DNA of 46,416 nucleotides, taken from positions 1-46,416 of the forward strand of contig JAUSEX010000056.1 of the NCBI GenBank assembly GCA_030649895.1, in the 5' to 3' direction. The stretch's first letter is position 1. Each line of letters starts with the position of its first letter. This document shows, piece after piece, positions 18,510-26,410 of this stretch. A model generated the notes under the pieces. The model was not told the DNA's origin and did no database searches. It saw nothing but the letters and a program-made list of their open reading frames with translations. Made by a program: the position numbers and the translations under genes. The DNA comes from Candidatus Omnitrophota bacterium (GTDB lineage Bacteria > Omnitrophota > Gorgyraeia > Gorgyraeales > Gorgyraeaceae).

Positions 18510-20233
18510 TGGATGAGAATATGAGATGGAGTAAGTATTTTATACCAACGCTAAAAGAAGTTCCGAGCGAGGCTGAGGCAGCGAGCCATCGGCTTATGAT
18601 ACGAGCGGGGCTTATCAGGAAACTTGCTTCAGGATCGTATACCTATCTGCCTTTGGGCCTAAGGGTTTTACAGAAAGTCCAGAATATTATCCGCGAAGAA
18701 ATGAATAAGGCTGGTGGCATAGAACTTTTTATGCCTTCCATGCAGCCGGTTGAGCTGTGGCATGAGTCAGGCAGGTTTAAAGATCTTGGAGAAGACCTGA
18801 TTACCTATAAAGACAGGCATGGCAGGGTTATAGTATTCGGGCCTACTCATGAAGAAGTAATAACGGACCTTGTCAGAAATCATGTGAATTCATATAAACA
18901 GATGCCTATTACGTTTTATCAGATACAGACTAAATTCAGGGATGAGGTAAGGCCTAGGTTCGGCGTAATACGCAGCCGCGAATTTATTATGAAAGACGCT
19001 TATAGCTTTGACAGGGATTGGGAAGGCCTTGATAAAAGCTATCAAAGGATGTACGAGGCGTATGAGAATATTTTTAAAAAATCAGGATTAAAGGCTGTTC
19101 CTGTGGAGGCTGATTCAGGAGTTATGGGCGGGGATGTTTCGCATGAATTTATGGTGGTTAGCGAGAGCGGAGAGGATCTGCTGGCGCATTGCTCATATTG
19201 CGGGTATGCGGCGAGTTTGGCAGTGGCAGAGATAAAAGAGGTTCAAGGTTCAAGGCTGAAGGCTGAAGGGAAAGAAAAACCCATGGAAGAGGTGAGTACG
19301 CCTGGAGTAACTACCATAGAAAAAGTTGGGCATTTGTTGAAGGTTAAGCCTGAAAACATGATAAAGACGCTTATTTATACAGCAGATGAAAAACCAGTGG
19401 CGGTTTTAATAAGAGGAGACTGTGACGCGAATGAGGCAAAGATAAAAAAATTCTTAAAATGCCAGAAACTTGAAATGGCCAATGAAGAAGTTATCAAGAA
19501 AATAACCGGAGGCCCGACGGGATTTTCAGGGCCTGTTGGATTAAAGGAAACCAGGACGATAGCTGATAATTCTATCAAAGGCATGGTTAATTTTGTCACA
19601 GGGGCAAATAAAAAAGATAAACATTATATAAATACAAACTTAGATAGGGACTTTAAAGTCAATGAATGGGCTGATTTAAGAATAATTACCGATAAAGACT
19701 GTTGCCCTAAGTGCAATAAAAGCATAAAGATAGAACACGCTATAGAAATGGGCCACGTGTTTAAATTAGGCCTTAAGTATTCAAAAGCAATGAAGGCCGA
19801 ATTCGTAGACGAAGACGGGAAGATGAAGCCTGTGGTAATGGGCTGTTATGGGATAGGCGTGAATAGGATTATAGCTACAGCTATAGAGACTCATAACGAT
19901 AATAAAGGCATAATCTGGCCTCTGGCTATAGCGCCTTTTCAAGTTTTGCTTATACCGATTAATTACAAGGAAGAAAACGTCAAGAAAGCCACGGACGCTA
20001 TCTATGAAGAATTAGATAAAGCTGGCGTAGATGTATTACTGGATGACAGAGATGAAAGCGCGGGCATTAAATTTAACGACGCTGAGTTAATAGGTATACC
20101 TTTTTCAATAGTGATAGGAGACAGGGGTCTTAAGAAAGGCAAACTTGAGATCAAAACAAGGGCTACGGGCGAGATTCTGGAAGCAAGTAAAGAAGAACTA
20201 AGAGGCAAAATCCTGTCATTGCTAACCAAGTAG
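18509..20233 (+). CDS. proS: Prolyl-tRNA synthetase, bacterial type
   Basis: It charges tRNA-Pro with proline. Class II motifs are present: IRAGLIRKLASGSYTYLPLG (motif 1 region), TKFRDEVRPRFGVIRSREF (motif 2) and GCYGIGVNRIIATA (motif 3). At 574 aa it includes the editing insertion domain (about residues 225-385) and the C-terminal anticodon-binding domain. A heptad repeat adds VQGSRLKAEG (residues 245-254) at the beginning of the editing region. The start codon lies at the edge of a palindrome, so an alternative start at ATG 18521 is possible. Confidence 0.95.
   Translation: MDENMRWSKYFIPTLKEVPSEAEAASHRLMIRAGLIRKLASGSYTYLPLGLRVLQKVQNIIREEMNKAGGIELFMPSMQPVELWHESGRFKDLGEDLITYKDRHGRVIVFGPTHEEVITDLVRNHVNSYKQMPITFYQIQTKFRDEVRPRFGVIRSREFIMKDAYSFDRDWEGLDKSYQRMYEAYENIFKKSGLKAVPVEADSGVMGGDVSHEFMVVSESGEDLLAHCSYCGYAASLAVAEIKEVQGSRLKAEGKEKPMEEVSTPGVTTIEKVGHLLKVKPENMIKTLIYTADEKPVAVLIRGDCDANEAKIKKFLKCQKLEMANEEVIKKITGGPTGFSGPVGLKETRTIADNSIKGMVNFVTGANKKDKHYINTNLDRDFKVNEWADLRIITDKDCCPKCNKSIKIEHAIEMGHVFKLGLKYSKAMKAEFVDEDGKMKPVVMGCYGIGVNRIIATAIETHNDNKGIIWPLAIAPFQVLLIPINYKEENVKKATDAIYEELDKAGVDVLLDDRDESAGIKFNDAELIGIPFSIVIGDRGLKKGKLEIKTRATGEILEASKEELRGKILSLLTK
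19241..19268. repeat. Heptanucleotide array inside proS
   Basis: Four 7-nt units GTTCAAG, GTTCAAG, GCTGAAG, GCTGAAG lie in frame. The first two match the ispG array type. The last two are the reverse complement class of TTCAGCC. They code for QGSRLKAEG, almost identical to ispG residues 138-146. Confidence 0.85.
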
Positions 20234-20260
20234 TAACCAATAAAATATCAAAAATGTTGT

Positions 20261-20289
20261 TTGACAAGGAAACGTTTACATGCTATACT
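20261..20289 (+). promoter_or_regulatory. Near-consensus sigma-70 promoter of the giant gene
   Basis: TTGACA (20261-20266), an exactly 17-nt spacer and TATACT (20284-20289), with TGC just before the -10 (extended -10 type), lie 55 nt before the start codon. AAGGAG (20333-20338) is well placed for ATG 20344. It is among the strongest promoters in the window, comparable to the rRNA promoters. Confidence 0.9.
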
Positions 20290-20343
20290 TTTATAGGTAT
20301 ATTTTAAAAGTATTTTAAATATACGTAACTATAAGGAGAAATC

Positions 20344-23300
20344 ATGCATTTCAAATCATTCAAGAAAATAGCCTCAATTATTATCCTGACTGTATTTATA
20401 GCTAATAATAGCATATATGCTGCGCCTGATTCTAAATCCATATTCAAGAATAAAAAAGTCAACTACCAGAAAATCAGCGATAAAAACGAAGGGGTGGTGG
20501 AGCAGAAAAAAACCGTGCTTGCCGGACAAGACGTCAAAGAGTCTGAATCCAGAAAAAAGGAAGCCCGAAAGATGCTTTCAGCGCATCTTTCCGACATATC
20601 TCTTATTCATATACCCCAAGAGCTAGGGAAAGTCGTAGAGGTGTACCAGAACCCGGGCCGGGATAATTCCAGGCTTATAGTCAATATCCAGGACCTTCAT
20701 ACAAACCCCGAGGCAACTATTAATTTAGCTGGCATATTGGAAATCCTGATTAAAGATTATAATCTAGGCCTGGTCTGCTCGGAAGGGGCAGAAGGGGCAG
20801 TGGACACATCCAGCGTTTCAAGTTTTCCGGATCCTGAAGTCAGGAAAAAAGTGGCAAAGCTATTCGTTGATTCAGGGGAGCTTACAGGCGAGGAATACCT
20901 GTCTATTACTAAATATCCGAATCTCGCGATATGGGGGATTGAAGATAAAGATATATATTTTAAAAATATCGAGGAATTTAACAGCATAATGAAATTTAAC
21001 CCGGATTCCAGGACTTTTATATCCCAGGCTAAGAAAGCCCTGGAAGGATTAAAGCCCAGGATATACTCAAAAGAACTTCTCGAAATTGACCGGAAAGAAT
21101 CCGATTATGAGAGCCAGGCAGTAGAAACAGCCGACTATTTGAAATACCTGTCAAGTTACGGCCAGAAATTAAATATCCCAACGATTAGCTATAAAAATAT
21201 CAGCCTTCTTGATGAAACCATGGATAAGGAATCGAAGATTGACCAGCAAAAGATTACGCAGGAATCTCAAAACCTGTTATTAAGTTTACAATCAGCTATT
21301 GCCGCAAAATCCAACCGCAGCGATATGGATACATTAATGGCTAAGGCAAGCCTTTTTAAAGACCAGAAGATTTCGCCTTTTTCATTCTACAGTTACCTGA
21401 AAGACCTTGCCGATAAATATCTGAAAGACCAGATATCAAAGTATCCGAATCTGATGGATTTTATAGATTATCTTACCAAGGTAAACTCTCTGGATTCCAT
21501 CAAGCTTTTTGTTGAAATTGAAGACCTGTCTTATGAAATAAAACAAAAACTCGCAAGGAACGAAGAAGAAAAAACGCTCACGCAGGCCCTGCGTAATATA
21601 AAATTCTTAGAAGGATTTTTTAACCTTAAGATTTCAAACGAAGAGCTTGATTACTATCTGCAGAATAAAGATTCCTGTAAAGTAGCTTTCTTTGAGGCTT
21701 TCCTGAAGCCTGCAATTAAAAAATATAATCTTTCTGATTTTGTGGATTTTAATCCTGGCTTGATAGATCCTCACCTTCAGGAAATAGAAGATTTTTATAA
21801 AACAGTAAAGGCGCGCGACCTGGCCATGTTTATTAACACTGTTTCTGAAGTAGAGAAGCGCAATATAAAGGTAGCTACCCTTATTACAGGCGGTTTCCAT
21901 ACGCAGGGCGTAACCAAGCTCCTGAAAGAAAAGGGCTATTCCTATATAGTTATTTCTCCATATTCTAAGACAGACATAGATGAAGAAAATTACCATTTCC
22001 TCTTATCAGGCAAAAGAAAACCTATCGAAGATTTAATAAAGCAGCTTGATCAGCCTGAGGCGATAAATAAAGTTTCTGCAAATACGAATTTAAGGGTTCC
22101 CATGACCTTTGACAGAGGTTCTTCAGTCGAGAGGGTTGAGAAAACGCTAGAAAGAGCAGCTGCGTCAGGAAATGGCCTTGTTCGTAATGAAACATTTGAG
22201 ACGGCTATTTCTGAATCGTTTGATCAATATGCCGCTATCCATGGGGCAGACAAGAGGAATCATGGATTAGACTTAAGCATGGAACGCCTGGGTATTGATA
22301 ACATAAGGATACTTCTTGATGATAGCGTATTATCTGAAAAACAAAAAAGCTTGGTAAGAAAGCTATTAGCGTTTGGCAAAGGTAGCGTGTTTTCGTTCTG
22401 GGGAGAATTGGATGTAGCGCAAAAGAAAAATTTATTAAATCAATTAGCCATGGTAGATCTGGAAGGCATAGAGAGTCTTTACAAGGCGTTTATTATGGAT
22501 AAAAAAGAGGGGATAGATATTGAGGTAACGGAAAACAATGTTACAATGCCAAAAGTCGTAGATATAACAGATACGAACGGACCAGGTTATGCAAAGGCGG
22601 AGAAGGCCGGAGAAGGCGCGTTCAAAAACGGAGAAGTCTGCTATCTGGAACTCGCAGGCGGAAGCGGTTCGCGTCTTGGGTATGAACATGCAAAAATAAT
22701 ATTCAAGGCATCTCAAGTCATGAACATGTCCCTTGCCAGGATGAGGGCGAAAAAAATCAGGGCGCTTGCAGAAGAATACGGTAAGCCTGTTCCATGGCTT
22801 ATTATGACAAGTGACGTTACGGATAGAGAAGTGAGAGAATTTTTTAAAAATCATATCGTAAATAATAAATATTTTGGAGAGGTGCCAGTGCAATGGGTTG
22901 GATTCGTAAGGCAAAGAGTTATGCCTCAGATTACTGACACAGGGGAATTTATATTAAACCAGGCGAAAGATAGTGTTATTGTGGGAGGATTTGGCCATGG
23001 AGACGCAAGAGATTATGTGCTAAAAGATCAGGGCGTTTTGAACTGGCTTACTAAAAATTTTAGAGTAAAGTATATTGTGATGTTAAACGTAGATAATGCT
23101 TATGTGCCAGGAGCTCCTTCCGTGGGATACCATATTATTGCTACAGAAAATCTGGCACCAGGTACTGAAAAAATGAGCGCGCACTCTGTAGAGAAAACAG
23201 GGCCAGGAGAAAGAGTCGGGATGAATGTTTTATTTAACGGGAGAAGCGCGGTTATAGAGTATAATCAAGTTCCCGATAAACTTTTGTATATGACGTATAT

Positions 23301-26300
23301 ACATGTTCTTGATAATGATAAAATAGTTTTTCTTAAAGAGCGCGGAAAGTACAGGATATTAAAGGTTAGTCAATTAAAAGACAACTATAGAGATGTTTTT
23401 CAGGATCCGGGATGGGTAAGAAGCAATCTTGTTACTGTTAATGATCTTCCTGAAGACGTAAGTATAGATTATCTTGGAAGGCAGTATATTAAAGATATGC
23501 TAGTAAGGGCAAAGCTGTGGCTTTTACTAGGAAATACAAATGGCCTTATATGGAGCATGGATTCTTTTACTGACCAAAGATATCCATTGCCAGAATTGCC
23601 GGTAGTTGTAGCCAAAAATAAGGCAGTTGACGGCTATCATCCTGAAACAGGGGAGTTTTTTACAAAAGGTGACGGAACGCTTAAGGCAAGTAAGTTTGAG
23701 TGCATGGCGTTTCAAGGATTTTATCATAATCCTGTTATGGGCGCTTTTATTCTTGTGCCTAGGCCGGGATATTTTGCCCCAATAAAAGAGGCGAGAGGAC
23801 AGGATACCCCGGAAAGGGCAAGACAAATCTTTGCGGAATACGACGCCTCTTTGCTTAATAATGTTAATTGGATGGTTGCTACAGATGCGACAGTTGAGTT
23901 AACCCCTGCATTTGCTTTTTTAGACGGGAGATATTTGACGCATAAGATGGGCCAAGGTGGGGTTATTGGAAGGGGTTCCAAATTGCATTTAAGCGGCAGT
24001 AATGTTCATATAGGCGATATGTTTAATATGGGCGAAGGCAAGACTTTTATTCTAAGATTTAACGATGAGCATAATAAAGCGGCAGGCGCGCAAATTGGCA
24101 ATAACATAGAAGTTCAAGGAGATATTTCAATAACAATTAGTGGTTCCGGTAACTTGATCATAGATGACGACGTAAGAATTACTGGATTTCAAGAATATAC
24201 TATAAATAGTAATGAAACTTTGCGTATAACTAAAAATGGGCCTGTGTGGAAAACTAAGAAAGCAGATCAAGTTTTGGCATCGAATGAGGGAATGGATAGA
24301 TTTGCTCAATGGGATAAGTGGATTAGCATGAGCGTTTCAATAGGTGATTTAAATGATGATATGTTCAGAGATTATGATTATAGGTCTATCGGTAAAACTC
24401 TGGCACCAGAAATGGTATTTCGTTTTGGTTTAGTGTGGGCGAATATGGCTTTAGAAAAGGCAAAAGCTAATGGTTTTACTAATCGCAAAGTTTTGATCGC
24501 AAGAGATGCTAGAAAAATAGAGCCGGAATTAGTAGAAGCTTTAGTAGCTGCTTTAAGATTTGCAGGACTCGATGTTATTTATGTTGCAGCTGATGGGCCA
24601 AACGCAGTTACATCTTATTCGTGGGCGGCGCAGGAGCATAAGCCATTGATGAGTATTTTCTTAACAGCAAGTCATGTATCTCGGCCTAAGGAGATAATTG
24701 TAAGAGGTTTTAAGGTAGCTATTATGGATGAAAGCGGTACTTTGCAAAGCTTAACTACCAAAGAAATAATGCAGACATCAAAAGCAGCTGTGAAAGACCT
24801 TATAGTAAATCCAGCGAAGATTAATACGATTAAGAGTATGCGACAAGGTGAATTCATGCCAAGTAATGTTGACGCTAATTGCGTTAAGATGTGCGTTCTT
24901 GTAGGCAAGACTGTTGCTTCAGGCAACTCTATCTATAATTTAGCGAGAGAACTAGGGGCATCTGAATCCCCTGTAACTGTTTTGGATGATTGGGATCGGA
25001 GAATTGGGCATTTAGAGCCTTTAAAAGGCATGAAGATGATAGTAGAGGGAGCTCATACGCCAAGCGGTAAATTAGCAGCCGATACTTTTATAGGATTAGG
25101 CGCAGAAGTAATTTTAATAAATGGCGATATTCAGGAGATAGAAGGCGAACATGAAGCTGATCCGTCTATTCCTAAGAATTTAACTGGATTAGAACGCGCA
25201 ATAGCTGCGCATAATGCTGATTTTGGCATAGCATTCGATTTGGATGGAGATAGGGGGGCTATAGTTGTTCCCGAGAGATGGAAGGCTACAGTGGGAACAA
25301 AATTTCACTTGCTGGCTCCAGATAATTTAATAGTTTCCATGCTTACGTATATGATCAGAAGAGGTGGATATGACCAGGCAGTTATCGGTAGAGAAGTGGG
25401 GGTAATACGAGATGTGCTTGGAACATTTGCCGTAAATGACATGGCTTCGAGATTGGGTATTAAGGCATTCCAAACAGATGCAGGCTATGTATTTTTAAAG
25501 GCATTGAGAAGACAGTTGTTGCCCAGGGGATATATTGTTCCGGTTTATGGCGAACGTTCAGGGCATTGCTGGCTGGATGTTACAGGAGAATTCGAAAATC
25601 CTATAGCTGTTGCAGTATTATTTGCTACAATGGTAAAAGAAAGTAAATATAAAGATAATGCAACTCAATCAAAAAATCCTTTTTTAGAAGCGTATGAAGA
25701 AAATATCATACCATATCTGCAGTCAACAAGATTCCAGCCGTTATTTCATCCAAAATTTTTATCAGAACTTTCTTCGGATTTGAGGAATAATACGGGATGG
25801 ACTTATAATGCTGAAAGGCCTACAAATCCTCCTCAGGCAATAATAGCGCTGGGAAAAGATTTAGGTATTCAAAAATTACAACAGGAATTTAAGGTAGGCA
25901 ATTTGTATCTTACGCCCGCTGGTAATCTAAGGATAAAAGAGTTTAATACATATCAAGATGTTCCCGATGAAGGAGGATTATATAGATTTGCTGATATTGT
26001 ATTTGAGCAAGATGGGAAATTTGCAGGGAGATTTGTGTTTAGGGCTTCGTCAAATGATCCTACGTTTGTATGTTCGTTTGAAACGCCTCTGATGGATGGC
26101 GAAACTTATATTTCAGCTTCTTTGGATAATAGATATCTATCTATAGGAGGAGTGGTTCTTGATTGGCTAGAAAGTAACGGGATTGCAGGAGTTACAGGCG
26201 ATATTAAGTATCCAAATAAAGATGCCACAGAACTGGTGGTAACGAAATATCGGGCTAAATTAGCTTCTGCAAGAGGCGATGCAGGCAGGGGTTCTGTATT

Positions 26301-26352
26301 CGGGCTTTTGAATACAATGGCAAGGCGGCTAACGCGGCAGGGAAATATTTGA
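20344..26352 (+). CDS. Giant secreted protein: TIKI/ChaN-like + UDP-sugar pyrophosphorylase + phosphohexomutase
   Basis: A 2002-aa protein with a signal peptide (residues 1 to about 26, KKIASIIILTVFIANNSIYA). Residues about 90-560 show QDLH(119), SEG with Glu147, and GGFHTQGVTKLLKEKGY (His519), a pattern like TIKI/ChaN/EreA-type domains. Residues about 760-1290 look like a UDP-sugar pyrophosphorylase: LAGGSGSRLG (770-779), a MTS segment, GHGD (884-887), VDN (916-918), then a beta-helix-like tail. Residues about 1338-2000 match alpha-D-phosphohexomutases: FRDYD (1341), TASH with phospho-Ser1443, metal loop DLDGDR (1632-1637), GERSGH (1736-1741). The frame ends at UGA 26350, and protein-like coding continues in the +1 frame into the next ORF. 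The enzyme domains normally work in the cytoplasm, so the signal peptide is odd. Domain names are inferred from motifs. Confidence 0.8.
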   Translation: MHFKSFKKIASIIILTVFIANNSIYAAPDSKSIFKNKKVNYQKISDKNEGVVEQKKTVLAGQDVKESESRKKEARKMLSAHLSDISLIHIPQELGKVVEVYQNPGRDNSRLIVNIQDLHTNPEATINLAGILEILIKDYNLGLVCSEGAEGAVDTSSVSSFPDPEVRKKVAKLFVDSGELTGEEYLSITKYPNLAIWGIEDKDIYFKNIEEFNSIMKFNPDSRTFISQAKKALEGLKPRIYSKELLEIDRKESDYESQAVETADYLKYLSSYGQKLNIPTISYKNISLLDETMDKESKIDQQKITQESQNLLLSLQSAIAAKSNRSDMDTLMAKASLFKDQKISPFSFYSYLKDLADKYLKDQISKYPNLMDFIDYLTKVNSLDSIKLFVEIEDLSYEIKQKLARNEEEKTLTQALRNIKFLEGFFNLKISNEELDYYLQNKDSCKVAFFEAFLKPAIKKYNLSDFVDFNPGLIDPHLQEIEDFYKTVKARDLAMFINTVSEVEKRNIKVATLITGGFHTQGVTKLLKEKGYSYIVISPYSKTDIDEENYHFLLSGKRKPIEDLIKQLDQPEAINKVSANTNLRVPMTFDRGSSVERVEKTLERAAASGNGLVRNETFETAISESFDQYAAIHGADKRNHGLDLSMERLGIDNIRILLDDSVLSEKQKSLVRKLLAFGKGSVFSFWGELDVAQKKNLLNQLAMVDLEGIESLYKAFIMDKKEGIDIEVTENNVTMPKVVDITDTNGPGYAKAEKAGEGAFKNGEVCYLELAGGSGSRLGYEHAKIIFKASQVMNMSLARMRAKKIRALAEEYGKPVPWLIMTSDVTDREVREFFKNHIVNNKYFGEVPVQWVGFVRQRVMPQITDTGEFILNQAKDSVIVGGFGHGDARDYVLKDQGVLNWLTKNFRVKYIVMLNVDNAYVPGAPSVGYHIIATENLAPGTEKMSAHSVEKTGPGERVGMNVLFNGRSAVIEYNQVPDKLLYMTYIHVLDNDKIVFLKERGKYRILKVSQLKDNYRDVFQDPGWVRSNLVTVNDLPEDVSIDYLGRQYIKDMLVRAKLWLLLGNTNGLIWSMDSFTDQRYPLPELPVVVAKNKAVDGYHPETGEFFTKGDGTLKASKFECMAFQGFYHNPVMGAFILVPRPGYFAPIKEARGQDTPERARQIFAEYDASLLNNVNWMVATDATVELTPAFAFLDGRYLTHKMGQGGVIGRGSKLHLSGSNVHIGDMFNMGEGKTFILRFNDEHNKAAGAQIGNNIEVQGDISITISGSGNLIIDDDVRITGFQEYTINSNETLRITKNGPVWKTKKADQVLASNEGMDRFAQWDKWISMSVSIGDLNDDMFRDYDYRSIGKTLAPEMVFRFGLVWANMALEKAKANGFTNRKVLIARDARKIEPELVEALVAALRFAGLDVIYVAADGPNAVTSYSWAAQEHKPLMSIFLTASHVSRPKEIIVRGFKVAIMDESGTLQSLTTKEIMQTSKAAVKDLIVNPAKINTIKSMRQGEFMPSNVDANCVKMCVLVGKTVASGNSIYNLARELGASESPVTVLDDWDRRIGHLEPLKGMKMIVEGAHTPSGKLAADTFIGLGAEVILINGDIQEIEGEHEADPSIPKNLTGLERAIAAHNADFGIAFDLDGDRGAIVVPERWKATVGTKFHLLAPDNLIVSMLTYMIRRGGYDQAVIGREVGVIRDVLGTFAVNDMASRLGIKAFQTDAGYVFLKALRRQLLPRGYIVPVYGERSGHCWLDVTGEFENPIAVAVLFATMVKESKYKDNATQSKNPFLEAYEENIIPYLQSTRFQPLFHPKFLSELSSDLRNNTGWTYNAERPTNPPQAIIALGKDLGIQKLQQEFKVGNLYLTPAGNLRIKEFNTYQDVPDEGGLYRFADIVFEQDGKFAGRFVFRASSNDPTFVCSFETPLMDGETYISASLDNRYLSIGGVVLDWLESNGIAGVTGDIKYPNKDATELVVTKYRAKLASARGDAGRGSVFGLLNTMARRLTRQGNI

Positions 26353-26353
26353 G
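26339..26353 (+). other. Candidate +1 frameshift site (or frameshift mutation)
   Basis: The giant ORF ends with CAG GGA AAT ATT TGA G. Sliding one base forward at ATT gives TTT then GAG, and the +1 frame stays open through 26411 into the isomerase ORF, reading EVLASFTSDQLEALPANVK. An AGGGA Shine-Dalgarno-like run sits 3 nt before the ATT, the same layout as prfB (AGGGGG, 3 nt, CTT TGA C). The +1 frame is closed upstream by TAA at 26330, so the shift must happen between 26333 and 26352. A sequencing error or a real mutation would look the same. Confidence 0.55.
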
Positions 26354-26410
26354 GTCCTAGCGAGTTTTACTAGCGATCAATTAGAGGCGTTACCTGCTAA
26401 TGTAAAGACA

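Noticed and set aside
20344-26352. The giant ORF as an artefact or as several separate genes
   Set aside because: It is a single open frame of 2002 codons with a promoter, ribosome binding site, signal peptide and recognisable domains in order; no internal stop or internal ribosome binding site stood out.
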